A DNA stretch of 64,000 nucleotides from Clostridia bacterium (GTDB lineage: Bacteria; Bacillota; Clostridia; Oscillospirales; Acutalibacteraceae). The notes beneath the pieces were generated by a model. It was given only the letters and a program-made list of their open reading frames with translations. It searched no databases and was not told the DNA's origin. The stretch spans positions 62,001-126,000 of the forward strand of contig JAFTXJ010000009.1 of NCBI GenBank assembly GCA_017461625.1. Reading direction: 5' to 3'. Numbering within the stretch: the first letter of the stretch is position 1; every line of letters starts with the position of its first letter. Both the position numbers and the translations under genes were made by a program. This document shows, one piece after another, positions 27,638 to 35,948 of this stretch.

Positions 27638-29282
27638 ACATTACCATATCAATAGTTCTTTCTGCCGCTTCTCTCAAACAGAATCCTGTAAGAATAACTG
27701 CATCTGAATTATACTGTTCGAGAAGGCAAGCGAGTTTTTGAGCAGTTTCTTGTGAAGGTGACATCCATACTGTCAGAATTGCATCAAGCAAATCACAACA
27801 CAAAGAAAACTTCTTTACCCATTTCTGAAGCTCAGCAAAAAGCGGCACAGAAGTGTCACTGACCATTTCAAGGCACTGTCTCATTTTAGTGTTATACTCG
27901 CTAAATTCAGTAAGAGCCTGTTGCATCTGACCTGTTGACAATAAAAAATTAATATGTGATAAAACATCACTCATAAGCTCAGACCCATGTCGGGACACAC
28001 ACGAAACACAAAGGTGGTCGGCTATGTATGCAAACTGCTCTGCCCTTTCACCTAAGAGCTCTCTATGAGCATTTTTTAACGATTTTTCACTGTTATACTG
28101 CAACGGATTCCACAGATAGTCAGCAATTGTCATTAACGGAATTTTTGAACATTCAGCATATTCCATTACGTTTGAAATAAGACCTTCACTGTGTTTGTAA
28201 AGCTCCTTATCTCTTCCTTTAACGGCTCCCAAATGCATCTCCTGGAACATCTCAGCATCATTAACGGGATAATTATCCCAATAAAACGGCTTATGATTGG
28301 TCGAACGAATAAAATCATCAGCTTCACGGCAAGTTAAAAAGCCGGAACAAATTTCTCGTCCTGTCCAGAAAACACGCACATCCGCAGGAATACCTCTTGC
28401 GAACTTGCTGATATAATAATCGTCTGCTTCGCCAAAATATTGTGTGGGGCAAACAGTAAGACGGATTGAAGAATCAACAGCCTTAAGAGATTTGTATGTC
28501 TTATTCACAAGTGCAATGTGGGCATCGACAATATCGCTGTAATTTTCTGCATCTTCAGGATACTGAAAATCAGCGGGAATATCATCAAGAAGCAATCCGA
28601 AATTTTTTGCACCCAAAGCATAAATGCTTTTAATTTTGTTTATAAGCGTTTCAAAATCCGAATCAGATGAGTAGCAATAAGTCAATCCCGGACCTATGCA
28701 CCAACAAAAATCAAGCTCGTTAAATCTGGCAGCTTCAAGGAGCTTTTTGAGCTGCATAATTTCTTTTTCGGGGTAAAATTCACGCCATTTTGCACGGTGA
28801 TATTCATCATCCTTCGGAGCATAAAAAAACGTATTCATACCGTACTTTGCCATAAGCTGCAACACGCTGAGGCGTTTTGATTGCTCCCAGGTATGACCGT
28901 AAAAGCCCTCGATGTATCCTCTTGTCTCAAACAGCGGATAATCTTCAAGCTCACCTTCTTTAAGCTCACCGTTTACAATAAGCTTTGATAATGTATTGAT
29001 TGCTCTGAAAACACCTCGACGTGATGATGTTTCAACAAAAGCTCCGTCACTATTAACAGTGATAAAATATTTTTCGTCACTCAAGCGTGAAAGCTCTTCA
29101 ATATATGTTGTTTTGCGTTCATTTTTCACTTTTATTTTAACTAAAAAATCGCCCTTGGTGCCGATGCCGTAATCTTCAAAAACAGTAAGTGCAAGGGATT
29201 GAAAATCTCCGCTTACAGCAACGTCTTTGATAGTAACGGGTACACCGCAAAGATTATTTTTTTGTGGTATAGGATAAATCAC
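27636..29282 (-). CDS. GH84 beta-N-acetylglucosaminidase (O-GlcNAcase-like), no signal peptide
   Basis: A 548-residue glycoside hydrolase of the OGA/NagJ family, which removes beta-linked GlcNAc by substrate-assisted catalysis. A GH84 N-terminal domain (about 1-115) precedes the barrel, which has 'RGYIEGFYG' (121-129), 'FFYAPKDDEYHRAKWREFY' and the catalytic Asp pair in 'GLLLDDIPADF' (D233-D234). A helical C-terminal region follows. Unlike secreted clostridial NagJ enzymes it lacks a signal peptide and binding modules, so it probably acts inside the cell. The GTG start overlaps the preceding SIS gene stop (GTGA), with an AGGAGG site 10 nt upstream. The substrate is likely imported or internally made GlcNAc conjugates. 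Confidence 0.9.
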   Translation of the reverse strand: MIYPIPQKNNLCGVPVTIKDVAVSGDFQSLALTVFEDYGIGTKGDFLVKIKVKNERKTTYIEELSRLSDEKYFITVNSDGAFVETSSRRGVFRAINTLSKLIVNGELKEGELEDYPLFETRGYIEGFYGHTWEQSKRLSVLQLMAKYGMNTFFYAPKDDEYHRAKWREFYPEKEIMQLKKLLEAARFNELDFCWCIGPGLTYCYSSDSDFETLINKIKSIYALGAKNFGLLLDDIPADFQYPEDAENYSDIVDAHIALVNKTYKSLKAVDSSIRLTVCPTQYFGEADDYYISKFARGIPADVRVFWTGREICSGFLTCREADDFIRSTNHKPFYWDNYPVNDAEMFQEMHLGAVKGRDKELYKHSEGLISNVMEYAECSKIPLMTIADYLWNPLQYNSEKSLKNAHRELLGERAEQFAYIADHLCVSCVSRHGSELMSDVLSHINFLLSTGQMQQALTEFSEYNTKMRQCLEMVSDTSVPLFAELQKWVKKFSLCCDLLDAILTVWMSPSQETAQKLACLLEQYNSDAVILTGFCLREAAERTIDMVM

Positions 29283-30016
29283 AGGTGTTTTACCTCCTTT
29301 TGATATTTCTCAATAAATGCAGCATTTATTTCATCACCGTTATCAATGTTTGCACTAGCAAAATGATCGGGATAATAACCGTTTTCTGCACATATTTCAA
29401 CTGCCCGTGCAACAACACTGTTAAGTATCATTGCTCCGCAAACCGTTGAAGTGGGGCAAATTTTACCGACAACGCCTTCAACCTCAATGCAAGCATCACC
29501 AACGCAACCGCCGTTATCAAGCACAATGTGAGCAATTTCACAAAGTCGCTTTCCGCAGTGATGACGAGAAGCCCCCGACATAGTATGTTCAATGTTGGTA
29601 AGAGCAATAACATTCATCCCTTTTTCACGGCATAAGAGCGCCATGTCTATAACAACACCGTTCCTGCCTGAGTTAGAGATGATAAAAATCGTATCGCCTT
29701 CACTCATCAGATAATCTGTAAATATCTTCTCTGCAAGACCCTCTTCACGCTCCGCTTCGGTGCTGCCTGATGCTGAAACATGAAGCATCAGCTCATCAAT
29801 AAGTACAGGATGAATCTCAACCAGACCGCCTGCTCGGTAAAAAAGCTCTTCTGCAAGCATATGAGAATGACCTGTGCCGAAAAGATAAATTCTCTTTTTC
29901 TTCATTAAAGTTTCAGCCATAAGGCTAGCTGCCTGTTCAATGGATCCCATTCCGTCAACAGAAATTTTTTCAATTATAGACTCAATCTTTTTTATATATT
30001 CCAAATGTTTTTTCAT
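29279..30016 (-). CDS. SIS-domain sugar isomerase/phosphosugar-binding protein (UPF0309-like)
   Basis: A 245-residue cytosolic protein with one SIS domain. 'IYLFGTGHSHMLAEELFYRA' and 'TIFIISNSGRNGVVIDMALL' are the nucleotide-like and phosphosugar-binding turns. The family is related to GmhA and MurQ but is uncharacterised biochemically as far as I know. In an operon with a GlcNAc/MurNAc kinase and GH84 it could isomerise or de-etherify the phosphosugar made by that kinase. Two adjacent ATGs exist (30019 and 30016); the second has better ribosome-binding spacing. Its stop overlaps the GH84 start by 4 bp. Confidence 0.85.
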   Translation of the reverse strand: MKKHLEYIKKIESIIEKISVDGMGSIEQAASLMAETLMKKKRIYLFGTGHSHMLAEELFYRAGGLVEIHPVLIDELMLHVSASGSTEAEREEGLAEKIFTDYLMSEGDTIFIISNSGRNGVVIDMALLCREKGMNVIALTNIEHTMSGASRHHCGKRLCEIAHIVLDNGGCVGDACIEVEGVVGKICPTSTVCGAMILNSVVARAVEICAENGYYPDHFASANIDNGDEINAAFIEKYQKEVKHL

Positions 30017-30909
30017 CATAAATCCCTCGCAAGGTTTAATGCACTTTCTTCAGGTGGAACATCTATAATTTTTATTGAAAGTTCCGGGAAACTCTCTCTT
30101 ATTTTTTCAGAAAAAAATTCAACAAAAATCCTATTATTTTCAAATACCCCGCCATAAAGCCCAAGCAAACTGCAAACCTTAACTTTTTTGAGCAAAATTA
30201 AAACGGTATCGGCAAATTTCTGTGCCTCAGTTTGAATAATTTTCAAAGATGTTTCATCACCGCCACAAGCAAGCTCACAAACTTTTGTTGCAAAAGCGGC
30301 AATCACATCTTTTGTCGTTTTATCAGAATAAATAACATCAATCACTTTTCTGAAATCTGTTACATCAAAGAATTTAAGAGCACTTTTTAAAAGTGGTGTA
30401 TCCTCACCTTTGTCAAATTGCCGACAGCAAAGCTTTAACGCCCGCAATGAAATTGCATAAGCCGAGCCCTCATCACCGATTATGTGACCCCAACCTCCTG
30501 TTATATGAATGTTACCTGAAAAATCTTGAGCAATAGCCATAGAACCTGTACCGCAGATTGCCACACAAGGACATATTGCATCACCCACAGCTTTAAGGGC
30601 AATATAAACATCGCTGTTGATTTTAATTTTTTCTGCATCAATAACATCAGAGCACAGTGTTTTTACAAGCTCTTCATCAGCCTCACCGTCAAGGGCAGAG
30701 CATCCGATAAAAACGCTTTCAAACCGATTTATCTTCAACTCAGATTCAATTTCACATATAAGTTCAGAGAGGTTCTTTCTGGCAATTTGCATACCTACGG
30801 AATAAAAATTGATTGTTTTGCCCTCTCTTTTAAATAAAAGACCGTTTTCATCTGCAACAGCCGCCGTCGTTTTTGTTCCGCCACCGTCTATACCTAAATA
30901 ATATTTCAT
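30016..30909 (-). CDS. BadF/BadG-type N-acetylglucosamine/N-acetylmuramate kinase
   Basis: A 297-residue ASKHA-fold kinase. The phosphate-1 motif 'GIDGGGTKTTAAVADENG' is at the N terminus, phosphate-2 'AICGTGSMAIAQ' in the middle, and 'GGWGHIIGDEGSAYAI' carries the sugar-binding Asp/Glu region. This family includes mammalian GlcNAc kinase and the clostridial MurK that phosphorylates MurNAc and GlcNAc. Its stop overlaps the SIS gene start region and it follows the ceramidase-like gene by 20 bp. GlcNAc or MurNAc is the likely substrate from context; it cannot be distinguished from sequence. Confidence 0.88.
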   Translation of the reverse strand: MKYYLGIDGGGTKTTAAVADENGLLFKREGKTINFYSVGMQIARKNLSELICEIESELKINRFESVFIGCSALDGEADEELVKTLCSDVIDAEKIKINSDVYIALKAVGDAICPCVAICGTGSMAIAQDFSGNIHITGGWGHIIGDEGSAYAISLRALKLCCRQFDKGEDTPLLKSALKFFDVTDFRKVIDVIYSDKTTKDVIAAFATKVCELACGGDETSLKIIQTEAQKFADTVLILLKKVKVCSLLGLYGGVFENNRIFVEFFSEKIRESFPELSIKIIDVPPEESALNLARDL

Positions 30910-30929
30910 AACTCAGGTTCTCCTCAAAA

Positions 30930-32399
30930 TTATTTTGCAGAAAGAATAATCTTTTCAACAGCATCAAGCAATGTTCTTGCCGTTTCAGGGCCTGTTGAAT
31001 TAGTTTCTTCATAGTGGTTTCTGCCAAATTTATCATTACCTGAATTGATATACGGCATTTTGGCGTCAAGGTAAAAATCATTGTCCGGTATAATATATCC
31101 GAGTTCATCATTACAAAGACCAACAACAAATTTATGCTTGGCATCACCTTGTCTGCAAAGCACATTATACTTGGCCTTCACTCCGTTGGCAGCATCTTTT
31201 TCAGACAAAAACTCTCCGTTAAACAGTTCAGGAAAAAGCTCACCCGGAATGAGGAACATACCAATATCTTTGTCACCTAATTCAAGATAACCGACCTCTG
31301 AAAAAATATAAGCCTCTGTTCGCTTTTTGTTACGAACAATATCATTGTTAAGCACCTTAAGAAATCTTGCAAGAATCAGCACAAAATTAGCACCCTTAAT
31401 GTTAACCGGTGCGGATTTAACATTAACACGCGGAACAAGCTCTTTTTCATCATCAAGTGAATTTACAATTTCACCAAGAATTTTGCCGAATTGCTGTGTA
31501 TACTGCTCACAGTCAATGGTGTTACGATAAACCTTTTTTATTTCTTTTGCAGAAATCATTCCGCCGATTGCGCCGTTAAAAAATACTGCATCACAGTTTT
31601 TGTTGTTTCGCTCAATCTCTTTAATCATATACGCAGGAAAATCTGCACTTATACTTTTGGTTTTGCTACCGAGAAGCTCGGCGTGTGAGGCAAAATTCAC
31701 TATACATATATTTTTGCTTTCATCAAAAGATTTAAAACGTATCACTGTAAGATTCGAGTCAAAAGTGTCGGGAGTGCGACAATCAAATTGCAAACCGTCA
31801 GTTTTTGTTACGGAATAAAACATCTTGCCGTCAGCTCTGTTTTTATAAGCAGAGATTATTGCCTGAGCTGTAAGTCGACAAAGCCTTTCCATAAACTTTT
31901 CATCTCTGCCACACTTATAGATCTTTTCACCCCACAGCCCTTGAGTATCAACAGCCGAATGAGAGTGTGTAGCACATATATTCAGCGACTTAAGTAAAGG
32001 AATTTCGCCGCTTTCAATAACAATTTTTCTGATACGGTTAATATCTTTTCGGCTGATACCAACAGCATCAACAGCACACATAACCACACCACCGGAGCCG
32101 GTATTATCATCAATATAAACAGCACGTGCAAACATATCATCAAGCACACCTGTTGCAGGGTTATTTGAATCATAGCCTGCAATAAAATATTTTCCGTTTT
32201 CAATATCTTCAGGTGTAAGTACGCTTTTTGCAAATCCGCAAGTAAAACAATCGCCATTTTTAATTTTGAACTTTTCATCACCGGTCAGCAGATATTTATT
32301 TGCTTCTTCTGCAGTTGTAAAATTTCTTTTTGGCATAGCAAAAATAATTGCTTTTGACAAAATGCGCAACATCCTTGCAGTAATACTATCAGTTTTCAT
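30930..32399 (-). CDS. Neutral/alkaline ceramidase-like amidase
   Basis: A 489-residue protein related to the N-terminal domain of neutral ceramidases. The metal-binding 'NICATHSHSAVDTQGLWG' corresponds to the T-H-x-H-S motif and 'AVFFNGAIGGMIS' to the nucleophile-Ser region. 'NDELGYIIPDNDFYLDAKMP' matches the family C-terminal segment. There is no clear signal peptide, although a hydrophobic stretch occurs near residues 9-21. It is the first gene of the GlcNAc kinase-SIS-GH84 operon, so a role in deacylating an amino-sugar or lipid-linked conjugate is more likely than true ceramide cleavage. The ATG at 32399 has an AGAGAGG site; the TTG at 32405 is an alternative. Confidence 0.75.
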   Translation of the reverse strand: MKTDSITARMLRILSKAIIFAMPKRNFTTAEEANKYLLTGDEKFKIKNGDCFTCGFAKSVLTPEDIENGKYFIAGYDSNNPATGVLDDMFARAVYIDDNTGSGGVVMCAVDAVGISRKDINRIRKIVIESGEIPLLKSLNICATHSHSAVDTQGLWGEKIYKCGRDEKFMERLCRLTAQAIISAYKNRADGKMFYSVTKTDGLQFDCRTPDTFDSNLTVIRFKSFDESKNICIVNFASHAELLGSKTKSISADFPAYMIKEIERNNKNCDAVFFNGAIGGMISAKEIKKVYRNTIDCEQYTQQFGKILGEIVNSLDDEKELVPRVNVKSAPVNIKGANFVLILARFLKVLNNDIVRNKKRTEAYIFSEVGYLELGDKDIGMFLIPGELFPELFNGEFLSEKDAANGVKAKYNVLCRQGDAKHKFVVGLCNDELGYIIPDNDFYLDAKMPYINSGNDKFGRNHYEETNSTGPETARTLLDAVEKIILSAK

Positions 32400-32422
32400 A
32401 AGCAAAATCCTCTCTTAGGTGT

Positions 32423-32450
32423 ATTATACACGATTTTCGCCTTTTTTCAA
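32423..32450 (-). promoter_or_regulatory. Promoter of the amino-sugar (GH84) operon
   Basis: On the minus strand TTGAAA (32445-32450), a 16-nt spacer and TATAAT (32423-32428) lie close upstream of the ceramidase-like gene, with a leader of about 17 nt. Confidence 0.75.
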
Positions 32451-32469
32451 TTATGCATTGGCAAAAGTA

Positions 32470-32498
32470 TTGATTTTTTTACTGATTTTATATATTAT
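32470..32498 (+). promoter_or_regulatory. Promoter of the GNAT gene
   Basis: TTGATT (32470-32475), a 17-nt spacer and TATTAT (32493-32498) point toward the GNAT gene. It is divergent from the GH84-operon promoter, with about 20 bp between the two -35 boxes. Confidence 0.6.
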
Positions 32499-32530
32499 AA
32501 ATTGGAATTATTTAAACTAGGAGATTTATT

Positions 32531-33082
32531 ATGCTAAGCATCAGAAAATATGAAAAAAGAGATTTTGACTCAGTCCGTTATGTTTGCCTCAACAGTGACG
32601 GTCATATTGAAGACCAGAATCTTTGCAATTTTATTCTGCACACTTTTTGCGATTATTATATTGAGCACGAACCCGAAAACTGCTTTGTTCTTGACGATGA
32701 CGGCAAAGCGGTTGGATACATCATATGCTCAGAAGATTATGACGGTTATAAGAAAATATTTGATGAAGAATATCTTCCTTTAGCAGAAAAATGCGGTGAG
32801 GAATTATATAAATGGGCACTTGTTTCTACGGTGTTGCAAAATAAATATAAAGCCACCTACCCTGCTCACCTTCACATTGATTTGTTGCCCGATTATCACC
32901 GTCAGGGTTGGGGCGGTAAGCTGTTAAACACGCTGTTTGATCACCTTCGTTCAAAAGGGATAAGCGGAGTTATGCTCACTGCAGGAACCGATAACATAAA
33001 CGCAGGCAACTTTTATAAAAAACAAGGATTAACTCACCTCGAAAACCTCGGTACAGACGTTGCCTTCGGAATAAAGCTTTAA
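32531..33082 (+). CDS. GNAT acetyltransferase related to the OGA HAT-like domain
   Basis: A 183-residue GCN5-type fold protein. The acetyl-CoA-binding motif A is 'HIDLLPDYHRQGWGGKLL', followed by 'AGTDNINAGNFYKKQGLTHL'. 'HEPENCFVLDDDGKAVGYII' and 'EYLPLAEKCGEELYKWAL' resemble the pseudo-acetyltransferase domain of animal O-GlcNAcase and its bacterial relatives. The acetyl-acceptor is unknown. It has an AGGAG site and its own promoter, divergent from an operon that encodes a GH84 enzyme. It retains a Q-x-x-G-x-G/A-like loop (RQGWGG), so acetyl-CoA binding is plausible. Confidence 0.85.
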   Translation: MLSIRKYEKRDFDSVRYVCLNSDGHIEDQNLCNFILHTFCDYYIEHEPENCFVLDDDGKAVGYIICSEDYDGYKKIFDEEYLPLAEKCGEELYKWALVSTVLQNKYKATYPAHLHIDLLPDYHRQGWGGKLLNTLFDHLRSKGISGVMLTAGTDNINAGNFYKKQGLTHLENLGTDVAFGIKL

Positions 33083-33084
33083 AG

Positions 33085-33127
33085 AAAACCACTTCACAAG
33101 CCATTACGCTTATGAAGTGGTTTTTTT
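33085..33127. terminator. Bidirectional intrinsic terminator
   Basis: Perfect 12-bp arms (33085-33096 with 33113-33124), core ACCACTTCA/TGAAGTGGT, have a 16-nt loop and are followed by a T run on the plus strand. The complementary strand gives TTTTCTTT. It serves the convergent GNAT and nrdG genes. Confidence 0.9.
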
Positions 33128-33644
33128 AATAATATAAAACTATTGTTCCTGCTTCGAGGGATTTTTTAACATTGATTATACGCTGATTTTCGGAGCCTCG
33201 GAACTTGAGAGTGATATTTTTAAGCTCCTGCTTAAATTCACCGTCAACAAGCACATCAATCATACTGAGCATTTCATCGGTTACTTCACATCTTGCACGG
33301 CTGTCTTTCAGTAATTCTGCATCAAAAAGATAACCAGTATAACACCATATATTTTTTGTGGGATACAACTCTTTCACCTTTTTAAGAAACGGTAACAAAG
33401 CTCTTTGATTTTGAGGCTCAAAGGGTTCGCCTCCTAAGAGAGACAGACCGTTGATAAAATCAGGAGCAAGTGCATTCAAAAGCTCATTTTCGGTTTCTTC
33501 GGTAAATTCCTTACCGTAACCAAAATTCCACGTTTCGGGGTTAAAGCAACCCTCACAGTGATGAGTGCAGCCCGAAACAAACAGCGACACTCTGACACCC
33601 TCGCCGTTGGCAATATCTGTTTTTTTTATTTCGCCGTAATTCAT
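33126..33644 (-). CDS. nrdG: Anaerobic ribonucleotide reductase activating protein
   Basis: A 172-residue radical SAM activase that installs the glycyl radical on NrdD. The 4Fe-4S-binding C26-x3-C30-x2-C33 lies in 'SGCTHHCEGC', followed by 'SLLGGEPFEPQNQ' (the GGE SAM motif). The start overlaps the nrdD stop by one base (TAATG), indicating coupling. The short length and the 'GEGVRVSLFVSGC' context separate it from pyruvate formate-lyase activase. Confidence 0.96.
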   Translation of the reverse strand: MNYGEIKKTDIANGEGVRVSLFVSGCTHHCEGCFNPETWNFGYGKEFTEETENELLNALAPDFINGLSLLGGEPFEPQNQRALLPFLKKVKELYPTKNIWCYTGYLFDAELLKDSRARCEVTDEMLSMIDVLVDGEFKQELKNITLKFRGSENQRIINVKKSLEAGTIVLYY

Positions 33645-35806
33645 TACAGGTGAAGCACTCTTTCTTTAATTTCCTGTGTTCTGCCCTGATTCCAGAATTG
33701 AGAGCCGATGTAACCACAAGTTCTTCTTGCAACATTCATCTTAGCCTGGTCGCGGTTGCCGCAGTTGGGGCATTCCCAAACAAGCTTGCCGCCATCATCA
33801 GAAACAATCATAATTTCGCCGTCATAGCCACATTCCTGACAATAGTCACTCTTTGTGTTAAGTTCGGCATACATAATATTGTCATAAATAAACCTGATAA
33901 CCTGCAAAACTGCTTCAAGGTTATTTTGCATATTAGGAACCTCTACATAAGAGATTGCACCGCCTGTGGAAAGAGCCTGGAACTTAGCCTCAAAAGCAAG
34001 CTTATCAAAGGCATTTATTTCTTCTGTTACATGAACATGATAGCTGTTGGTGATGTAATTTTTATCAGTTACACCTTCAACAATACCAAATCTCTGCTGA
34101 AGGCACTTTGCAAAGCGGTAAGTTGTGCTTTCAAGAGGAGTGCCGTAAATACCAAAGCCGATTGTGGTTTCAGCTTTCCACTGATTACAGGCTTTGTTCA
34201 TATATTTCATAACATCAATGGCAAATGGTGTTGCTTCGGGGTCAGTGTGTGACTTGCCTGTCATATATCTTACACATTCACAAAGACCTGCATAGCCAAG
34301 TGAAATCGTGGAATAACCGCCATAAAGAAGCTCATCAATGGGAGTTCCTTTAGGAAGACGTGCAATAGCACCGTGCTGCCACAAAATTGGCGCGGCATCG
34401 GAAAGTGTGCCTTTAAGTCTGTTATGGCGGCACATAAGAGCTTCATAACAAAGCTCAAGTCTTTCGTCAAAAATCTTCCAGAACTTGTTCATATCACCGC
34501 CTGAAGAAAGAGCAACATCAACAAGGTTGATTGTTACAACACCCTGATTAAAGCGACCATAGAACTTATAGTTACCATTTTCATCTTTCCAAGGAGTCAA
34601 AGCACTTCTGCAACCCATAACCGGGAAGCAGTTGCCCTCTTTGAGCTCCATCATTTTCTTTTCAGAAATGTAATCGGGAACAAGACGCTTGGCTGTGCAC
34701 TTTGCAGCAAGCTCAGTCAAATAATAATAACGTGAGCCGGGCTGAATGTTATCCTCTTCAAGAACATAAATAAGCTTGGGGAATGCGGGAGTTACCCACA
34801 CACCGCTTTCATTTTTAACACCCTGATAGCGCTGATTAAGTGTTTCTTCAATAATCAAAGCAAGGTCAGCCTTTTCTTGCTCACTTTTTGCTTCGTTAAG
34901 ATACATAAACACGGTAACAAATGGAGCCTGACCGTTGGTTGTGAGAAGGGTTACAACCTGATACTGAATAGTTTGAACGCCTTTGCGGACCTCTTCTCTC
35001 AAACGTCTTTCAACAACTTTGTTTATAGTTTCTTCGTCAACATCACCGCCAAACTCCTGAGCTTCAATAAGAACATCCTTACGGATTTTTTCTCTTGAAA
35101 CCTGAACAAAGGGAGCAAGGTGAGCCAAGCTGATGCTCTGACCGCCATACTGACTGCTGGCAACCTGAGCAATAATCTGAGTTGAAATATTGCAGGCTGT
35201 TGAAAAGCTGTGTGGTTTTTCAATGCAGGTGCCACTGATAACTGTGCCGTTCTGGAGCATATCCTCAAGGTTAACCAAATCGCAGTTATGCATATGCTGA
35301 GCAAAATAGTCCATATCGTGAAAATGGATTATACCCTGCTCGTGAGCCTCGGTAATATGCTGAGGAAGAAGGATTCTCTTAGTAATATCCTTACTGACCT
35401 CACCCGCCATATAATCACGCTGAACACTGTTAACAGTGGGGTTTTTGTTAGAATTTTCTTGTTTTACTTCTTCGTTGTTACACTCAATAAGAGAAAGAAT
35501 CTGATTGTCGGTAGTATTTGCCTTACGGATAAGAGAACGGGTGTAGCGATATTTAACATAACGCCTTGCAACATCAAAGGCACCCTGAGCCATAATCTGA
35601 TTTTCTACAATATCCTGAATTTCTTCAACAGAAAAAGCTCTGTTTGCCTTGCTGATTTTAAACTCTACATATTCCGAAATTTCTTTAATCTGTGCATCAG
35701 AAAGCTCTTTTTTGCCGTCAGTTGCTTCATTGGCTTTTGTTACAGCCGCTGCGATTTTAGATACATCGAAGTCAACCTCAGAACCGTTTCTTTTAATAAT
35801 TCTCAT
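33644..35806 (-). CDS. nrdD: Class III anaerobic ribonucleoside-triphosphate reductase
   Basis: A 720-residue oxygen-sensitive enzyme that reduces ribonucleoside triphosphates. An ATP-cone allosteric domain (about 1-95, starting 'MRIIKRNGSEVDFDVSK') precedes the ten-stranded barrel. The C terminus has a Cys4 zinc site (C656, C659, C679, C682) and the glycyl-radical loop 'RRTCGYIGSQFW' with the radical Gly near residue 698. It is followed by nrdG. No class I or II reductase occurs in the window, consistent with an anaerobe. Confidence 0.97.
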   Translation of the reverse strand: MRIIKRNGSEVDFDVSKIAAAVTKANEATDGKKELSDAQIKEISEYVEFKISKANRAFSVEEIQDIVENQIMAQGAFDVARRYVKYRYTRSLIRKANTTDNQILSLIECNNEEVKQENSNKNPTVNSVQRDYMAGEVSKDITKRILLPQHITEAHEQGIIHFHDMDYFAQHMHNCDLVNLEDMLQNGTVISGTCIEKPHSFSTACNISTQIIAQVASSQYGGQSISLAHLAPFVQVSREKIRKDVLIEAQEFGGDVDEETINKVVERRLREEVRKGVQTIQYQVVTLLTTNGQAPFVTVFMYLNEAKSEQEKADLALIIEETLNQRYQGVKNESGVWVTPAFPKLIYVLEEDNIQPGSRYYYLTELAAKCTAKRLVPDYISEKKMMELKEGNCFPVMGCRSALTPWKDENGNYKFYGRFNQGVVTINLVDVALSSGGDMNKFWKIFDERLELCYEALMCRHNRLKGTLSDAAPILWQHGAIARLPKGTPIDELLYGGYSTISLGYAGLCECVRYMTGKSHTDPEATPFAIDVMKYMNKACNQWKAETTIGFGIYGTPLESTTYRFAKCLQQRFGIVEGVTDKNYITNSYHVHVTEEINAFDKLAFEAKFQALSTGGAISYVEVPNMQNNLEAVLQVIRFIYDNIMYAELNTKSDYCQECGYDGEIMIVSDDGGKLVWECPNCGNRDQAKMNVARRTCGYIGSQFWNQGRTQEIKERVLHL

Positions 35807-35846
35807 AAATTCACCTTTCTAATCAAATTCCACTTCAAAATTTTAA

Positions 35847-35894
35847 TTCCCAAATAGTGTGCCGAATGCCTATAAATAATACTATATCTTGTGT
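35847..35894 (-). promoter_or_regulatory. Putative pair of NrdR boxes
   Basis: Minus-strand ACACAAGATATAGTAT (35879-35894) closely resembles the NrdR consensus ACACWATATWTWGTGT. A weaker match, GCACACTATTTGGGAA (35847-35862), lies exactly 32 bp away, and NrdR box pairs are normally spaced about three helical turns. The upstream box sits in the spacer and -10 of the nrdD promoter, as expected for repression. Confidence 0.55.
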
Positions 35895-35904
35895 TGCATG
35901 TCAA
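35876..35904 (-). promoter_or_regulatory. Promoter of nrdDG
   Basis: On the minus strand TTGACA (35899-35904), a 17-nt spacer and TATTAT (35876-35881) form a near-consensus sigma-A promoter about 70 bp upstream of nrdD. Confidence 0.8.
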
Positions 35905-35911
35905 TAGGTAT

Positions 35912-35947
35912 AAAAAATTTTCCTCCTTATCAAAGGAGGAAAATTTT
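35912..35947 (-). terminator. Terminator of the MBL/AEC operon
   Basis: A perfect 15-bp stem (35914-35928 with 35933-35947), core TTTTCCTCCTT, with a 4-nt loop directly follows the metallo-beta-lactamase gene stop. On the minus strand it ends in TTTTTTA. Confidence 0.85.
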
Positions 35948-35948
35948 A

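Noticed and set aside
33126-33644. Pyruvate formate-lyase activating enzyme
   Set aside because: The protein is only 172 residues and overlaps nrdD by one base, so NrdG is the better assignment.
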